Positions 8,451 to 15,441 of a DNA stretch of 25,539 nucleotides are shown here, in pieces; position 1 is the stretch's first letter; each line of letters begins with the position of its first letter. The notes below the pieces were generated by a model that worked only from the letters and a program-made list of their open reading frames with translations, searched no databases and was not told the DNA's origin. Both the position numbers and the translations under genes were made by a program. Location: NCBI GenBank assembly GCA_023301545.1, contig JALZUI010000048.1, forward strand, positions 1 to 25,539, given 5' to 3'. The DNA is from Akkermansiaceae bacterium. GTDB lineage: Bacteria > Verrucomicrobiota > Verrucomicrobiia > Verrucomicrobiales > Akkermansiaceae.

Positions 8451-10096
8451 TGATTGGCATCGACCTCGGCACCACTAACTCAGCGGTAGGAGTCATCGAC
8501 GCAGGCTTTCCTATCGTCCTCGCGGATACGGAAAACCGCCGACTCCTTCCTAGTGCGGTTTCCATCTCTAATGATACTTTTACCGTTGGCCATGATGCCA
8601 CCGACCCTATCACTAGTGTCAAAAGCTTGATCGGCCGCTCTTCGATTCCAGATTCCTACCACGGAGCAGAGACTAAAGTCGAAAGTGGTCAAATCTATGT
8701 AAAAACAGGTACGCAATGGCTTACTCCCATTCAAATTTCTGCCGAAATCCTAAAAACGCTCAAGGCCACTGCTGAAATGCGATTGGGTGCACCGCAAAAC
8801 GAGGCCGTAATCTCTGTTCCCGCCTACTTCAACGACCAACAACGTTCGGAAACAAAAGAAGCTGCTGAGCTTGCAGGACTAACTGTTAAGCGTCTCATTG
8901 CCGAGCCCACCGCTGCCGCGCTCGCCTACGGGTTAGAACGCGCTTCCGAAAGCACCAAAATCGCCGTCTACGACCTCGGAGGCGGAACTTTTGACATCTC
9001 CATCCTTGAGATGCGCGAAGGGAATTTTGAGGTCCTCGCTACCGCTGGGGACACCGATCTTGGCGGTGATGATTTCGACCTCCTACTAGCCAACGAACTA
9101 AACTGCTCGATCGCTGAAGCTATCGAAGCGAAATACGCTTTTGACCACAGCTCTAGCGTCCGTGGACTCAGCGTCGAAGACTTTGAGCGCGCCTGCTGGC
9201 AGCTGCTTGATCGCTCACGCAGATGCTGTGAGCGAGTTCTCATCGATGCAGGAGTTACCAAAGAGGAGCTCGAAAAAATAATCTTAGTCGGTGGCAGCAC
9301 TAAAATGCCCATTATCCAGACGCATGCCCAAACCGTATTTGGAAAAGCGCCTGATCTCTGCATGAACCCAGACGAAGCCGTCGTGCAAGGGGCTGGCATT
9401 CAGGCAGGCCTCCTCTCGGGTAGCATTCAAACACTCTCCCTTCTCGATGTCACCCCCCTCAGTCTCGGAATCGAAACCTTCGGCGGGCTCATGAATATCC
9501 TCATCCCGCGTAACTCCACTATCCCTTGTAAAAAGGGTGAAATGTTTACCAACGCAGTTGACGGCCAAACCTCGATGAAGGTTCGCATTCTCCAAGGTGA
9601 GCGCGAATTCGCGAAAGACAACTGGGCGCTGGGAGAGCTAGAGGTTCCTTTCACTCCCGCCCCCAAAGGACAAGCCCGAGTTGGGATTCAATTCTCACTG
9701 GATGAAGACGGAATTCTCTCTGTCCTCGCCCGTGACACGGCTACTGGTACAGACCTCAGTTTAACCGTAGAAAGAAGCACCGTTGATATCACCAATACGG
9801 CCGTAGAAAAAATGATCGATGATAGCGTTGATAATGCTTTCGAAGACATGGACGGCCGCCTCTTCACCGAATCTAAGATGAAAGCAGACGAGCTCCTTCC
9901 CGCTTTAGAAGAAGCCCTCGCGCTCTGCGGTGATGACCTTGACGAAGAAACTTTGGCCGAAATCACCAAATCAAAAAACAACGTCCTACAAGCCCTAGAA
10001 TCAAACAACGGGACCGAACTAAAAAGCGCCGTAAGTGAGTTAGACGAAGCGACTGAAGAACTCGCCAGCCTAATCATGCAAAGCTTGCTAGGTTAA
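8450..10096 (+). CDS. Short Hsp70 chaperone, HscA-like
   Basis: A 548-residue Hsp70 (DnaK is about 640, E. coli HscA 616). The ATPase domain (1-330) has 'GIDLGTTNS' at 3-11, 'VPAYFNDQQR', 'AEPTAAALAYGL', 'DLGGGTFDIS' from 175 and 'LVGGSTKMP' near 280. The substrate-binding domain starts at 'LLDVTPLSLGIET' near 331, and a short helical lid (about 450-548) has no EEVD-like tail. Details favour HscA over DnaK from my recollection of the E. coli proteins: the shortened 'VGHDATDPITSVKSLIGRS' region, 'GGLMNILIPRN.TIP' and 'QGERE', and the lid start 'KMIDDSVDNAFEDM'. Between 'GGDDFD' (205-210) and 'LSVEDFE' (240) there are 29 residues; E. coli DnaK has about 66 at this place. 'AEAIEAKYAF' still aligns with the adenine-contacting helix, so ATP binding is probably kept while subdomain IIB is trimmed. 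No J-protein, GrpE or IscU gene is adjacent. The ATG overlaps the upstream stop. Confidence 0.9.
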   Translation: MIGIDLGTTNSAVGVIDAGFPIVLADTENRRLLPSAVSISNDTFTVGHDATDPITSVKSLIGRSSIPDSYHGAETKVESGQIYVKTGTQWLTPIQISAEILKTLKATAEMRLGAPQNEAVISVPAYFNDQQRSETKEAAELAGLTVKRLIAEPTAAALAYGLERASESTKIAVYDLGGGTFDISILEMREGNFEVLATAGDTDLGGDDFDLLLANELNCSIAEAIEAKYAFDHSSSVRGLSVEDFERACWQLLDRSRRCCERVLIDAGVTKEELEKIILVGGSTKMPIIQTHAQTVFGKAPDLCMNPDEAVVQGAGIQAGLLSGSIQTLSLLDVTPLSLGIETFGGLMNILIPRNSTIPCKKGEMFTNAVDGQTSMKVRILQGEREFAKDNWALGELEVPFTPAPKGQARVGIQFSLDEDGILSVLARDTATGTDLSLTVERSTVDITNTAVEKMIDDSVDNAFEDMDGRLFTESKMKADELLPALEEALALCGDDLDEETLAEITKSKNNVLQALESNNGTELKSAVSELDEATEELASLIMQSLLG

Positions 10097-10129
10097 GCCA
10101 TAACGAGAACGCGTTAAGCTCATACGGCA

Positions 10130-10456
10130 TTAGTAATTCCGTGAATTAGAGCGATTGCTAGAACTTCGGTTATTACTCACAGTGCGATGATTACGAGAAG
10201 ACTGGTAACGAACATTCGCGGATCGATTACGCTTAACGGTCGCATAGGTGTAAATCGCCCTCCCTGTTATACGACAGTACCCAGCGTTGATTAAGCGTGG
10301 CTTTTGGTACGAATTCGCATGGTAGTTCTGAGGAACCAGGAGGTAAGAAAGCTTACCTTTGACCGTGATGTTTTTATAATTCGGTCGCGCATTTGCTAAT
10401 GGCATTAGAGCGAGCGAGAGGACTGTTACTGCGAGGGTAGTTAATGGTTTTTTCAT
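10130..10456 (-). CDS. Small secreted basic protein, unknown function
   Basis: A 108-residue protein with a good signal peptide: 'MKKPLTTLAV' start, hydrophobic core to about 19, and probable cleavage after 'ANA' at 23. The mature part is about 85 residues and strongly basic (many Arg and Lys). One segment is Tyr-rich ('KLSYLLVPQNYHANSY'), a single Cys follows ('AGYCRITGRAIYTY'), and the tail is low-complexity Ser/Asn/Arg-rich ('NNRSSSNRSNSRNY'). No family is recognised. It converges on the Hsp70 gene, only 33 bp from its stop, with no obvious terminator between them. The AT-rich 154-bp gap upstream probably holds its promoter, though I cannot point to a convincing one. It could be an envelope or surface-binding protein; that is a guess from charge and export only. 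Confidence 0.65.
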   Translation of the reverse strand: MKKPLTTLAVTVLSLALMPLANARPNYKNITVKGKLSYLLVPQNYHANSYQKPRLINAGYCRITGRAIYTYATVKRNRSANVRYQSSRNHRTVSNNRSSSNRSNSRNY

Positions 10457-10610
10457 ATAATTTATTTATTATTACAAGAGTAAGAGCACGATACTCATAA
10501 GTTTATTCAAATTTTATTTACTTTGCATAAAGCGATCACAAAAAAGCGCAACTAAATGAGTGCTCGAATCCTGCGTATAAAACCTGACAACTTAAGCCCT
10601 CTCCCCTTCT

Positions 10611-11462
10611 CTAGGAGATTTGGCTGAGCGTTTTTAAAGCCTGCCAAGTAGCCTCAACATTGTGAACACGCACAATAGCGGCGGGGAGTTGTAGAATGCT
10701 AGGTAGACAAGCGACCGTGCCAGCGTCACGAGCGCAGGGATCGGGTTCCTCGATGGCATCACCGATGAATTGCTTGCGCGAAAGTGGTACCAAAACAGGG
10801 CAACCAAAGCCACCTAATTTAGAGAGCTCTCGTAGAATCTGCCAGCCGTTCTCAGAAGTCTTAGCAAAATCTAGACCTGGGTCAATCACCAGACGCTCTC
10901 GGGGAATGCCGGCAGAGATTGCCTGTTCGATCTTACTGCTGAAAAACTGTTCCAGCTCTCCCATCATATTCTCCCATGACTGGCTGGAGTGATCTTGCTT
11001 AGGCAAACCTACCGAATGCATAATGAGCAAGCTCGCCTTACTCTTTGCTACAATTTCCAAAGTTTCCGGATAAGCCAAGGCGCTCATGTCATTGATCAAT
11101 CCTACCTCATGACCAGAAGCGAGTACTCCCCTAATGACCTCAGGCCTCCAAGTGTTGATCGAAAGAATGGGAGGGAAAATTTGCTCGGCATCTTTAGGGG
11201 CAACTCCTGCGATGATTTCATCCCATCGTTCTAGCACAGGAAGCAAGCGCGCGAGTTCCTCCACCTCAGCAATCGCTTCTCGGTTTGTGCGAGCACTCTC
11301 CGCACCTAAGTCGATAACATCTGCTCCTTGGGCGATTTTCTGGCGACATTGTTGAACGATTTCATTTTGATCTAACGATCCATCCCCCGAAAAGGAATCA
11401 TCATTAATATTCACAATCCCCATAATCAACGGGCGGCGAGGAAATGAAACAGCAGTAGTCAT
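10611..11462 (-). CDS. folP: Dihydropteroate synthase family protein, divergent
   Basis: Dihydropteroate synthase joins p-aminobenzoate to 6-hydroxymethyl-dihydropterin diphosphate in folate synthesis; cytoplasmic. The 283-residue protein follows the family TIM-barrel: 'IMGIVNINDDSF' (13-24), 'DLGAESAR' (51-58), 'SINTWRPEVI' (101-110), 'LINDMSAL' (122-129), 'LIMHSVGLPK' (146-155), 'DPGLDFAKT' (194-202), 'SRKQFIGD' (228-235) and 'VRVHNV' (264-269). Several motif positions are unusual. The Asp of 'SVDT' (Asp96 in E. coli, a pterin contact) is Asn103 here; 'ESTRPG' reads 'ESARTN'; 'NVTPDSF' reads 'NINDDSF'. The second Asn of the motif, Asp194, Lys230, Arg265 and His267 are retained. It is probably the cell's FolP, since PabB is also present, but a paralogue with another role cannot be excluded. 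Its ATG overlaps the glycosyltransferase stop by 4 bp. Confidence 0.8.
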   Translation of the reverse strand: MTTAVSFPRRPLIMGIVNINDDSFSGDGSLDQNEIVQQCRQKIAQGADVIDLGAESARTNREAIAEVEELARLLPVLERWDEIIAGVAPKDAEQIFPPILSINTWRPEVIRGVLASGHEVGLINDMSALAYPETLEIVAKSKASLLIMHSVGLPKQDHSSQSWENMMGELEQFFSSKIEQAISAGIPRERLVIDPGLDFAKTSENGWQILRELSKLGGFGCPVLVPLSRKQFIGDAIEEPDPCARDAGTVACLPSILQLPAAIVRVHNVEATWQALKTLSQIS

Positions 11463-12571
11463 GAAATTTGATCGAGAACGAATTCGGAGATAGAACGAGC
11501 TGCGTCGGGCTTAGCAATTCTGCTCATGTTTTCTTTTTGGAGCCTCCAGAGGGCTCCGTCATAAGCTAATAAATCTTGCACCGCACGTGTCATAGCACCT
11601 GGATCACGGACAAACTCTCCACATTGGCTGGCCTGTAAAAGGGCTAGATTCCCCTCTTCCTGTCCCGGCACAATATGATGCACCAGCATTGGGCAATTCG
11701 AGGTAATCGCCTCGTGCACAGTCGCCCCGCCAGCCTTTCCGACAATGAGGTGGTGAGTAGCGAGGAATTCGGGAACTCGCTTAGTCCACCCCACTAGAAA
11801 GAGGCGACCTGCAAACTCCTCCCGTAATTCACGGGCTTTTTTCCCCAGAGGGCGCACGTTTTTCCCCATCACCAGAGTGACCTTAACACGAGGATCAGCC
11901 GCTAGCAGAGCCCGGACAGAGGCGCTCATGTGACGAGCATTGGAAGTCGGGAAAAACACGATCTTAAACTCTTCTAACGAATCCGTAGCGGGCAGTGGCA
12001 GTCGTTCCGAAAATTTAGAGTGCACAGGAAAACCGAACTCGTGAACTACCGAAGGAGAAAGCCCAAAGCGAATCAGCTTTTGGCGGGTGAATTGATCCGT
12101 GACAAACCAGTGGTCGCAAGGAGCCTTAAACCAAGCTGCGTTAATCTCGATCGAATCTGTCACAGTCGTAAAAACAGGAACCTTACGCCCCTGCCTCTTC
12201 ACGTGACGCTCTAGGAAATAGGGGTAAATAAAGTACGTGGACAGTAGGGCCTCCACTTCCAACTCCTCGATCAAACTCCCAAGCTTCGCTCGCGCCTTAC
12301 GCATAGCAGGCACACGCTCTTTAGAGAAATCTCGCCGATCGCACGAGTTGTAAATCTTCTTCCAAATATACGGGCTGTAAACCGTCAATTTACGGTAGGC
12401 TTCTTGCATTCGCTGCGTAGTCCGTGGCGCCGCTAACATACACGGATCTACCACTTGCGCGATGTCATCTGGTCCAAGGACGTTTTTCAGCGCCTTGGCG
12501 GCACTATTATGACCTTCGCCAAAGTTAGCGGTCGCGATCAAGACGCGCGTGGTGGATGATTCAGCTGACAC
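11459..12571 (-). CDS. GT28/MGDG synthase-type glycosyltransferase
   Basis: A 370-residue GT-B-fold glycosyltransferase of the MGDG synthase / UgtP / MurG-related group. The N-terminal domain opens with 'VLIATANFGEGHNSAAKAL', where 'GEGH' (18-21) is the family's acceptor-side loop. The C-terminal domain has 'VVFFPTSNARH', 'VTLVMGKN' and the nucleotide-sugar signature 'KAGGATVHEAI', then 'CPMLVHHIVPGQEEGN'. Relatives transfer galactose or glucose to diacylglycerol at the inner face of the membrane, so a glycolipid product is likely, but donor and acceptor cannot be read from the sequence. There is no signal peptide, consistent with a peripheral membrane enzyme. The start is GTG, supported by AGAGG 5 nt upstream (12577-12581). 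The stop overlaps the folP start by 4 bp, an unexpected pairing of lipid and folate genes. Confidence 0.85.
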   Translation of the reverse strand: MSAESSTTRVLIATANFGEGHNSAAKALKNVLGPDDIAQVVDPCMLAAPRTTQRMQEAYRKLTVYSPYIWKKIYNSCDRRDFSKERVPAMRKARAKLGSLIEELEVEALLSTYFIYPYFLERHVKRQGRKVPVFTTVTDSIEINAAWFKAPCDHWFVTDQFTRQKLIRFGLSPSVVHEFGFPVHSKFSERLPLPATDSLEEFKIVFFPTSNARHMSASVRALLAADPRVKVTLVMGKNVRPLGKKARELREEFAGRLFLVGWTKRVPEFLATHHLIVGKAGGATVHEAITSNCPMLVHHIVPGQEEGNLALLQASQCGEFVRDPGAMTRAVQDLLAYDGALWRLQKENMSRIAKPDAARSISEFVLDQIS

Positions 12572-12685
12572 TTCTGCCTCTAGGAGTACCTATTGGAACC
12601 ACTAGCGTCAATCCTAATTACCCCGCTAGATTCGATCTGCTATCGCCTTGACCCTCACCCATTCCTAGCTTAGCGTGCGCGTATT

Positions 12686-13099
12686 ATGTCGATTGCAGAC
12701 AACACAAAAGAATTACTAGAAGAACTTTCCTTTTTCCAAGACTGGCAAGAGCGTTATGAATACGTGATCTTGATGGGGAAAAAACTCTCTCCTATGGATG
12801 ATGGGCTAAAAACACCAGAGCGTACAATTAAAGGTTGCCAGTCTCAAGTGTGGCTCGATTCTAAATACCAAGACGGAGTCATGAAATTCACCGCTGACTC
12901 AGACTCCTTAATCACCAAAGGCATGATCGCCCTCTTTGTCCGAGTATTGGATGGACACGCGCCAGATGAGATCCTGACGGCAGACATGGGATTCATCGCC
13001 GAAACAGGACTAAAAGAACACTTGGCTCCCACCCGTGCAAACGCGCTGACCTTAATGGCCGCGGAGATGAAAAAACACGCCGTCCAAGCGTCTAGCTAG
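12686..13099 (+). CDS. sufE: SufE, cysteine desulfurase sulfur acceptor
   Basis: SufE takes persulfide sulfur from the SufS cysteine desulfurase and hands it to the SufBCD scaffold for Fe-S cluster assembly; cytoplasmic. The 137-residue protein has the family length and pattern: 'FFQDWQERYEYVILMGKKL', 'IKGCQSQVWL' with the sulfur-accepting Cys51 (the same number as in E. coli SufE), and the C-terminal 'GLKEHLAPTRANAL' helix. Cys51 is the only Cys. No sufS or sufBCD gene lies nearby, so this is an orphan sufE. A possible promoter (TTGACC at 12648-12653, 17 nt, TAGCGT at 12671-12676) would start transcription within a few bases of the ATG; it is weak in the -10 box. The gene converges on the thioredoxin-fold gene with 34 bp between stops. 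Confidence 0.94.
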   Translation: MSIADNTKELLEELSFFQDWQERYEYVILMGKKLSPMDDGLKTPERTIKGCQSQVWLDSKYQDGVMKFTADSDSLITKGMIALFVRVLDGHAPDEILTADMGFIAETGLKEHLAPTRANALTLMAAEMKKHAVQASS

Positions 13100-13111
13100 G
13101 ATGAATAAATA

Positions 13112-13135
13112 AGCCCTGCGGTAATTAGCAGTGCT
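13112..13135. terminator. possible bidirectional terminator hairpin
   Basis: An 8-bp stem with one mismatch (AGCCCTGC / GCAGTGCT) and an 8-nt loop lies between the convergent sufE and YyaL-family genes, overlapping the stop codon of the latter. ATTTTAA follows on the plus strand and TATTTATT on the minus strand. The stem is short and the T runs are interrupted, so this is tentative. Confidence 0.35.
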
Positions 13136-15200
13136 ATTTTAACTGCTTTTTCAGTATTTCGAGATCACTTGTAGGGGCTTTACAAGTGTTCCCTTCGCAG
13201 AGATAGGCGGTAACGCCTTTTTCTGATTTCGGTAAAGTTTGGTAAAACTCTTTTACGGGTTCAGACACCCCTAAGATCATCGGAGCAGGCAAGGATTGAT
13301 TCCCTACTGTGAGATAGGGCGTAAGCGTGTCTTGATCCGCTGATTGAACACTAAGAGCCAAGGTCTTTTGCGTCTCAAGCTGTGCAATCGAAAGAATCAT
13401 TTCGCCCAGATTGAAAGGCGCTGTCTGCAAGGTTGCTTGGTAGTACGTAAGCGTTTTCTCCAGCGCTTGCTCACCCTCAGGGAAATCCGTAATACTGGTC
13501 AATGCGCTGAGCTCTCTTACCATTTGGGAAACCACCGAAGGCAGTGCATTATCAAATTCACTTTTAAGACGCATCACGAGATCGCTATCTGAGCCAACTT
13601 CATAGAAGCCCCCCTCTTCCTTATCAAAGAACAGATTCAGCGAACGCCTACTGTAGTCCAGAGCCTGCGTAAGATACTTAGAGTCTAGCGTACAATGATA
13701 CAGAGTTCGAGCAGCGTAAATCATACTGGCATAATCTGCACCCAGGTTTTCACCATGACGTTGCTCGTCTTTGGCACTGTGGTAGAGGTCTCCATCGTTC
13801 ACATGCGAGTCCAAGAGCTGGGCATAAGCCTCGCGCGCGGCCTCTAAATATTTCGGAGTTTCTAAGACAAAGCTTGCACGCGCAAGAGCACTAATCGCGA
13901 GAGCATTCCAATTCAACAAAATCTTAGAATCCGTAGCGGGGAGAACTCGCTTGGCTCGGATTTCAAAGAGAGTTTTTCGAAGCTCCAAAAGTTGTTTCCG
14001 CTCTGACGGGTTAAAGTCTTCGAGCGTTTTTTGAACCACTAAGACGTTTTGATTTTTCAGTGCTTCAGGGTCACTAAAATCGTAAAAGTTCCCTTCTTCC
14101 GTAAGCGTGAAATGTTGTTGTAAAAGCGCAAGCTCTTCCGAATCAAAAATCTCCTTTAGTTCCGCTAGCGTCCAACAGGAAAACTTGCCTTCTTTATTCT
14201 CGGACTGAGCATCTTGAGCCGCATAAAACACCCCATTCTCTGCGCGCATTTCGCGAAGAAGATATTCGCAAGTCTCCGTGGCAATTCGTTGGTAAAATGG
14301 GTCTTTAGTAAGCAGATAAGCATCCAAATAAGTCTCAATTAATTGCGCTTGATCATAGAGCATTTTTTCAAAGTGAGGAACAACCCACTCCTGATCTACG
14401 CAGTAACGATGAAAGCCCCCGTTGAGGTGGTCATAAAGCCCGCTACGCCCCATGAAGTTGAGCGAATCAAGAGCGAACTTCCGCTCTTCTGCTTCCGAAG
14501 ATAAAAGTAGCAGACGAAGAAAAGAGGTTTGCGGAAACTTAGGCCCACGCCCCCAACCATAAAATTCATTATCACCTCTCTCGCGAATAACGCCCATCGT
14601 ATGCGCGATAAAGTTTTTCCCTAAATCAGAGCTCGCTCCCTCTCCAGCGGGTGCAGCTTGAAGGTGTTTCGTGATATTCTCGCTGAAATTCGTAATTTGC
14701 TCTCTTTTTTCAGTCCAGGCTTCCTGCACCCCTTTCAACAATTCATCAAAACCTGGTCGATTGGCCTTCGCTTTTGGCGGATAATAAGTTCCCCCGAAAA
14801 ACGGTTTCTTTTCGGGCGTCAGAAAGACATTGAGCGGCCAGCCCCCTGAGCCTTCATTCATGGCCTGATGCGCCGTCATATAAATGTGATCAATATCTGG
14901 GCGCTCTTCTCGGTCGAGCTTTATGGCCACAAAATGCTCATTCAAGTAAGCTGCGATCTCCTCATTTTCGAACGATTCACGAGCCATAACATGACACCAG
15001 TGGCACGTAGAGTAGCCCACACTGAGCAGAATCGGCTTATCCTCTTTTACCGCTTTAGCAAAGGCCTCTTCTCCCCACGGGTACCAATCTACCGGTTGAT
15101 TAGCGTGAAGCTTCAAGTAAGGAGAGGATTCGTTAACGAGGTGGTTAGGTTTAGCAAAAGCCATGAGAGTAAGGATGAAAATGGTAAGTAAAAGACGCAT
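13134..15200 (-). CDS. Exported thioredoxin-domain protein, YyaL/SSP411 (DUF255) family
   Basis: A 688-residue member of the conserved YyaL / spermatogenesis-associated protein 20 family. The N-terminal thioredoxin-like domain (17-180) starts with the family signature 'NHLVNESSPYLKLHA' and 'PVDWYPWG', then 'STCHWCHVM' with Cys66 and Cys69, and 'GGWPLNVFLTP'. The rest is an (alpha/alpha)6-barrel-like region resembling N-acylglucosamine 2-epimerase folds ('GRSGLYDHLNGGFHRY', 'WVVPHFEKMLYDQAQL'), ending in the typical 'CEGNTCKAPT'. Most family members are cytoplasmic, but this one has a hydrophobic 'MRLLLTIFILTLMAFA' N-terminus, so it is probably exported. The family's biochemical function is not established; a thiol redox or sugar-isomerase-like activity has been suggested from the folds. 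It is monocistronic, divergent from the mre operon and convergent with sufE. Confidence 0.92.
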   Translation of the reverse strand: MRLLLTIFILTLMAFAKPNHLVNESSPYLKLHANQPVDWYPWGEEAFAKAVKEDKPILLSVGYSTCHWCHVMARESFENEEIAAYLNEHFVAIKLDREERPDIDHIYMTAHQAMNEGSGGWPLNVFLTPEKKPFFGGTYYPPKAKANRPGFDELLKGVQEAWTEKREQITNFSENITKHLQAAPAGEGASSDLGKNFIAHTMGVIRERGDNEFYGWGRGPKFPQTSFLRLLLLSSEAEERKFALDSLNFMGRSGLYDHLNGGFHRYCVDQEWVVPHFEKMLYDQAQLIETYLDAYLLTKDPFYQRIATETCEYLLREMRAENGVFYAAQDAQSENKEGKFSCWTLAELKEIFDSEELALLQQHFTLTEEGNFYDFSDPEALKNQNVLVVQKTLEDFNPSERKQLLELRKTLFEIRAKRVLPATDSKILLNWNALAISALARASFVLETPKYLEAAREAYAQLLDSHVNDGDLYHSAKDEQRHGENLGADYASMIYAARTLYHCTLDSKYLTQALDYSRRSLNLFFDKEEGGFYEVGSDSDLVMRLKSEFDNALPSVVSQMVRELSALTSITDFPEGEQALEKTLTYYQATLQTAPFNLGEMILSIAQLETQKTLALSVQSADQDTLTPYLTVGNQSLPAPMILGVSEPVKEFYQTLPKSEKGVTAYLCEGNTCKAPTSDLEILKKQLK

Positions 15201-15332
15201 AATGAAAAGGCTCGCCTAAGCAACCAAGGCATAGACTGAAAACCATAGTCCCGCTAGAGATAAATGCGATGGAATTTATTGGCATAATCGCCACGAACTG
15301 AAAAAACATACGCAGAGCTTATTTATTAACGA

Positions 15333-15437
15333 ATGTTTCTTAAAATCACCTTGACCATCTATCTCAGCTTAGGAATAACATTATACTGCAGCGGAACCTT
15401 TGAATCCTTCAATCGGATCCCAACAAAAACTTTCTAA
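15333..15437 (+). CDS. possible 34-residue hydrophobic peptide just upstream of mreB
   Basis: An ATG at 15333 opens a 34-codon frame ending in TAA at 15435-15437, four bases before the preferred mreB start (15442). The peptide begins 'MFLKITLTIYLSLGITLYC', a good hydrophobic signal or membrane segment, followed by a polar tail 'SGTFESFNRIPTKTF'. The 'TLYC' is like a lipobox but has Tyr where Gly or Ala is expected, so lipidation is doubtful. No strong ribosome binding site precedes it. It may be a translated leader coupled to mreB or a tiny membrane protein, or chance. An alternative promoter reading (TTGACC at 15351-15356, 17 nt, AATAAC at 15374-15379) would start transcription inside it and argue against it. 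Confidence 0.35.
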   Translation: MFLKITLTIYLSLGITLYCSGTFESFNRIPTKTF

Positions 15438-15441
15438 GTAC

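Noticed and set aside
9083..9166. Loss of the adenine-binding helix in the Hsp70 ATPase domain
   Set aside because: First suspected from comparison with DnaK. An HscA-style alignment places 'AEAIEAKYAF' on that helix, so only its surroundings are shortened.
8968..9399. Long minus-strand frame within the Hsp70 gene (also 9688-10077)
   Set aside because: Both lie antisense to a well-supported gene, are Ser/Arg-rich, and show no family pattern.
10457..10610. Possible small RNA or riboswitch in the AT-rich gap before the small secreted gene
   Set aside because: No stem longer than a few base pairs and no known riboswitch core is visible.
15400..15441. Extension of MreB to a TTG start adding 14 residues
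   Set aside because: The added residues are not MreB-like. The ATG at 15442 gives the family length and the expected amphipathic start.
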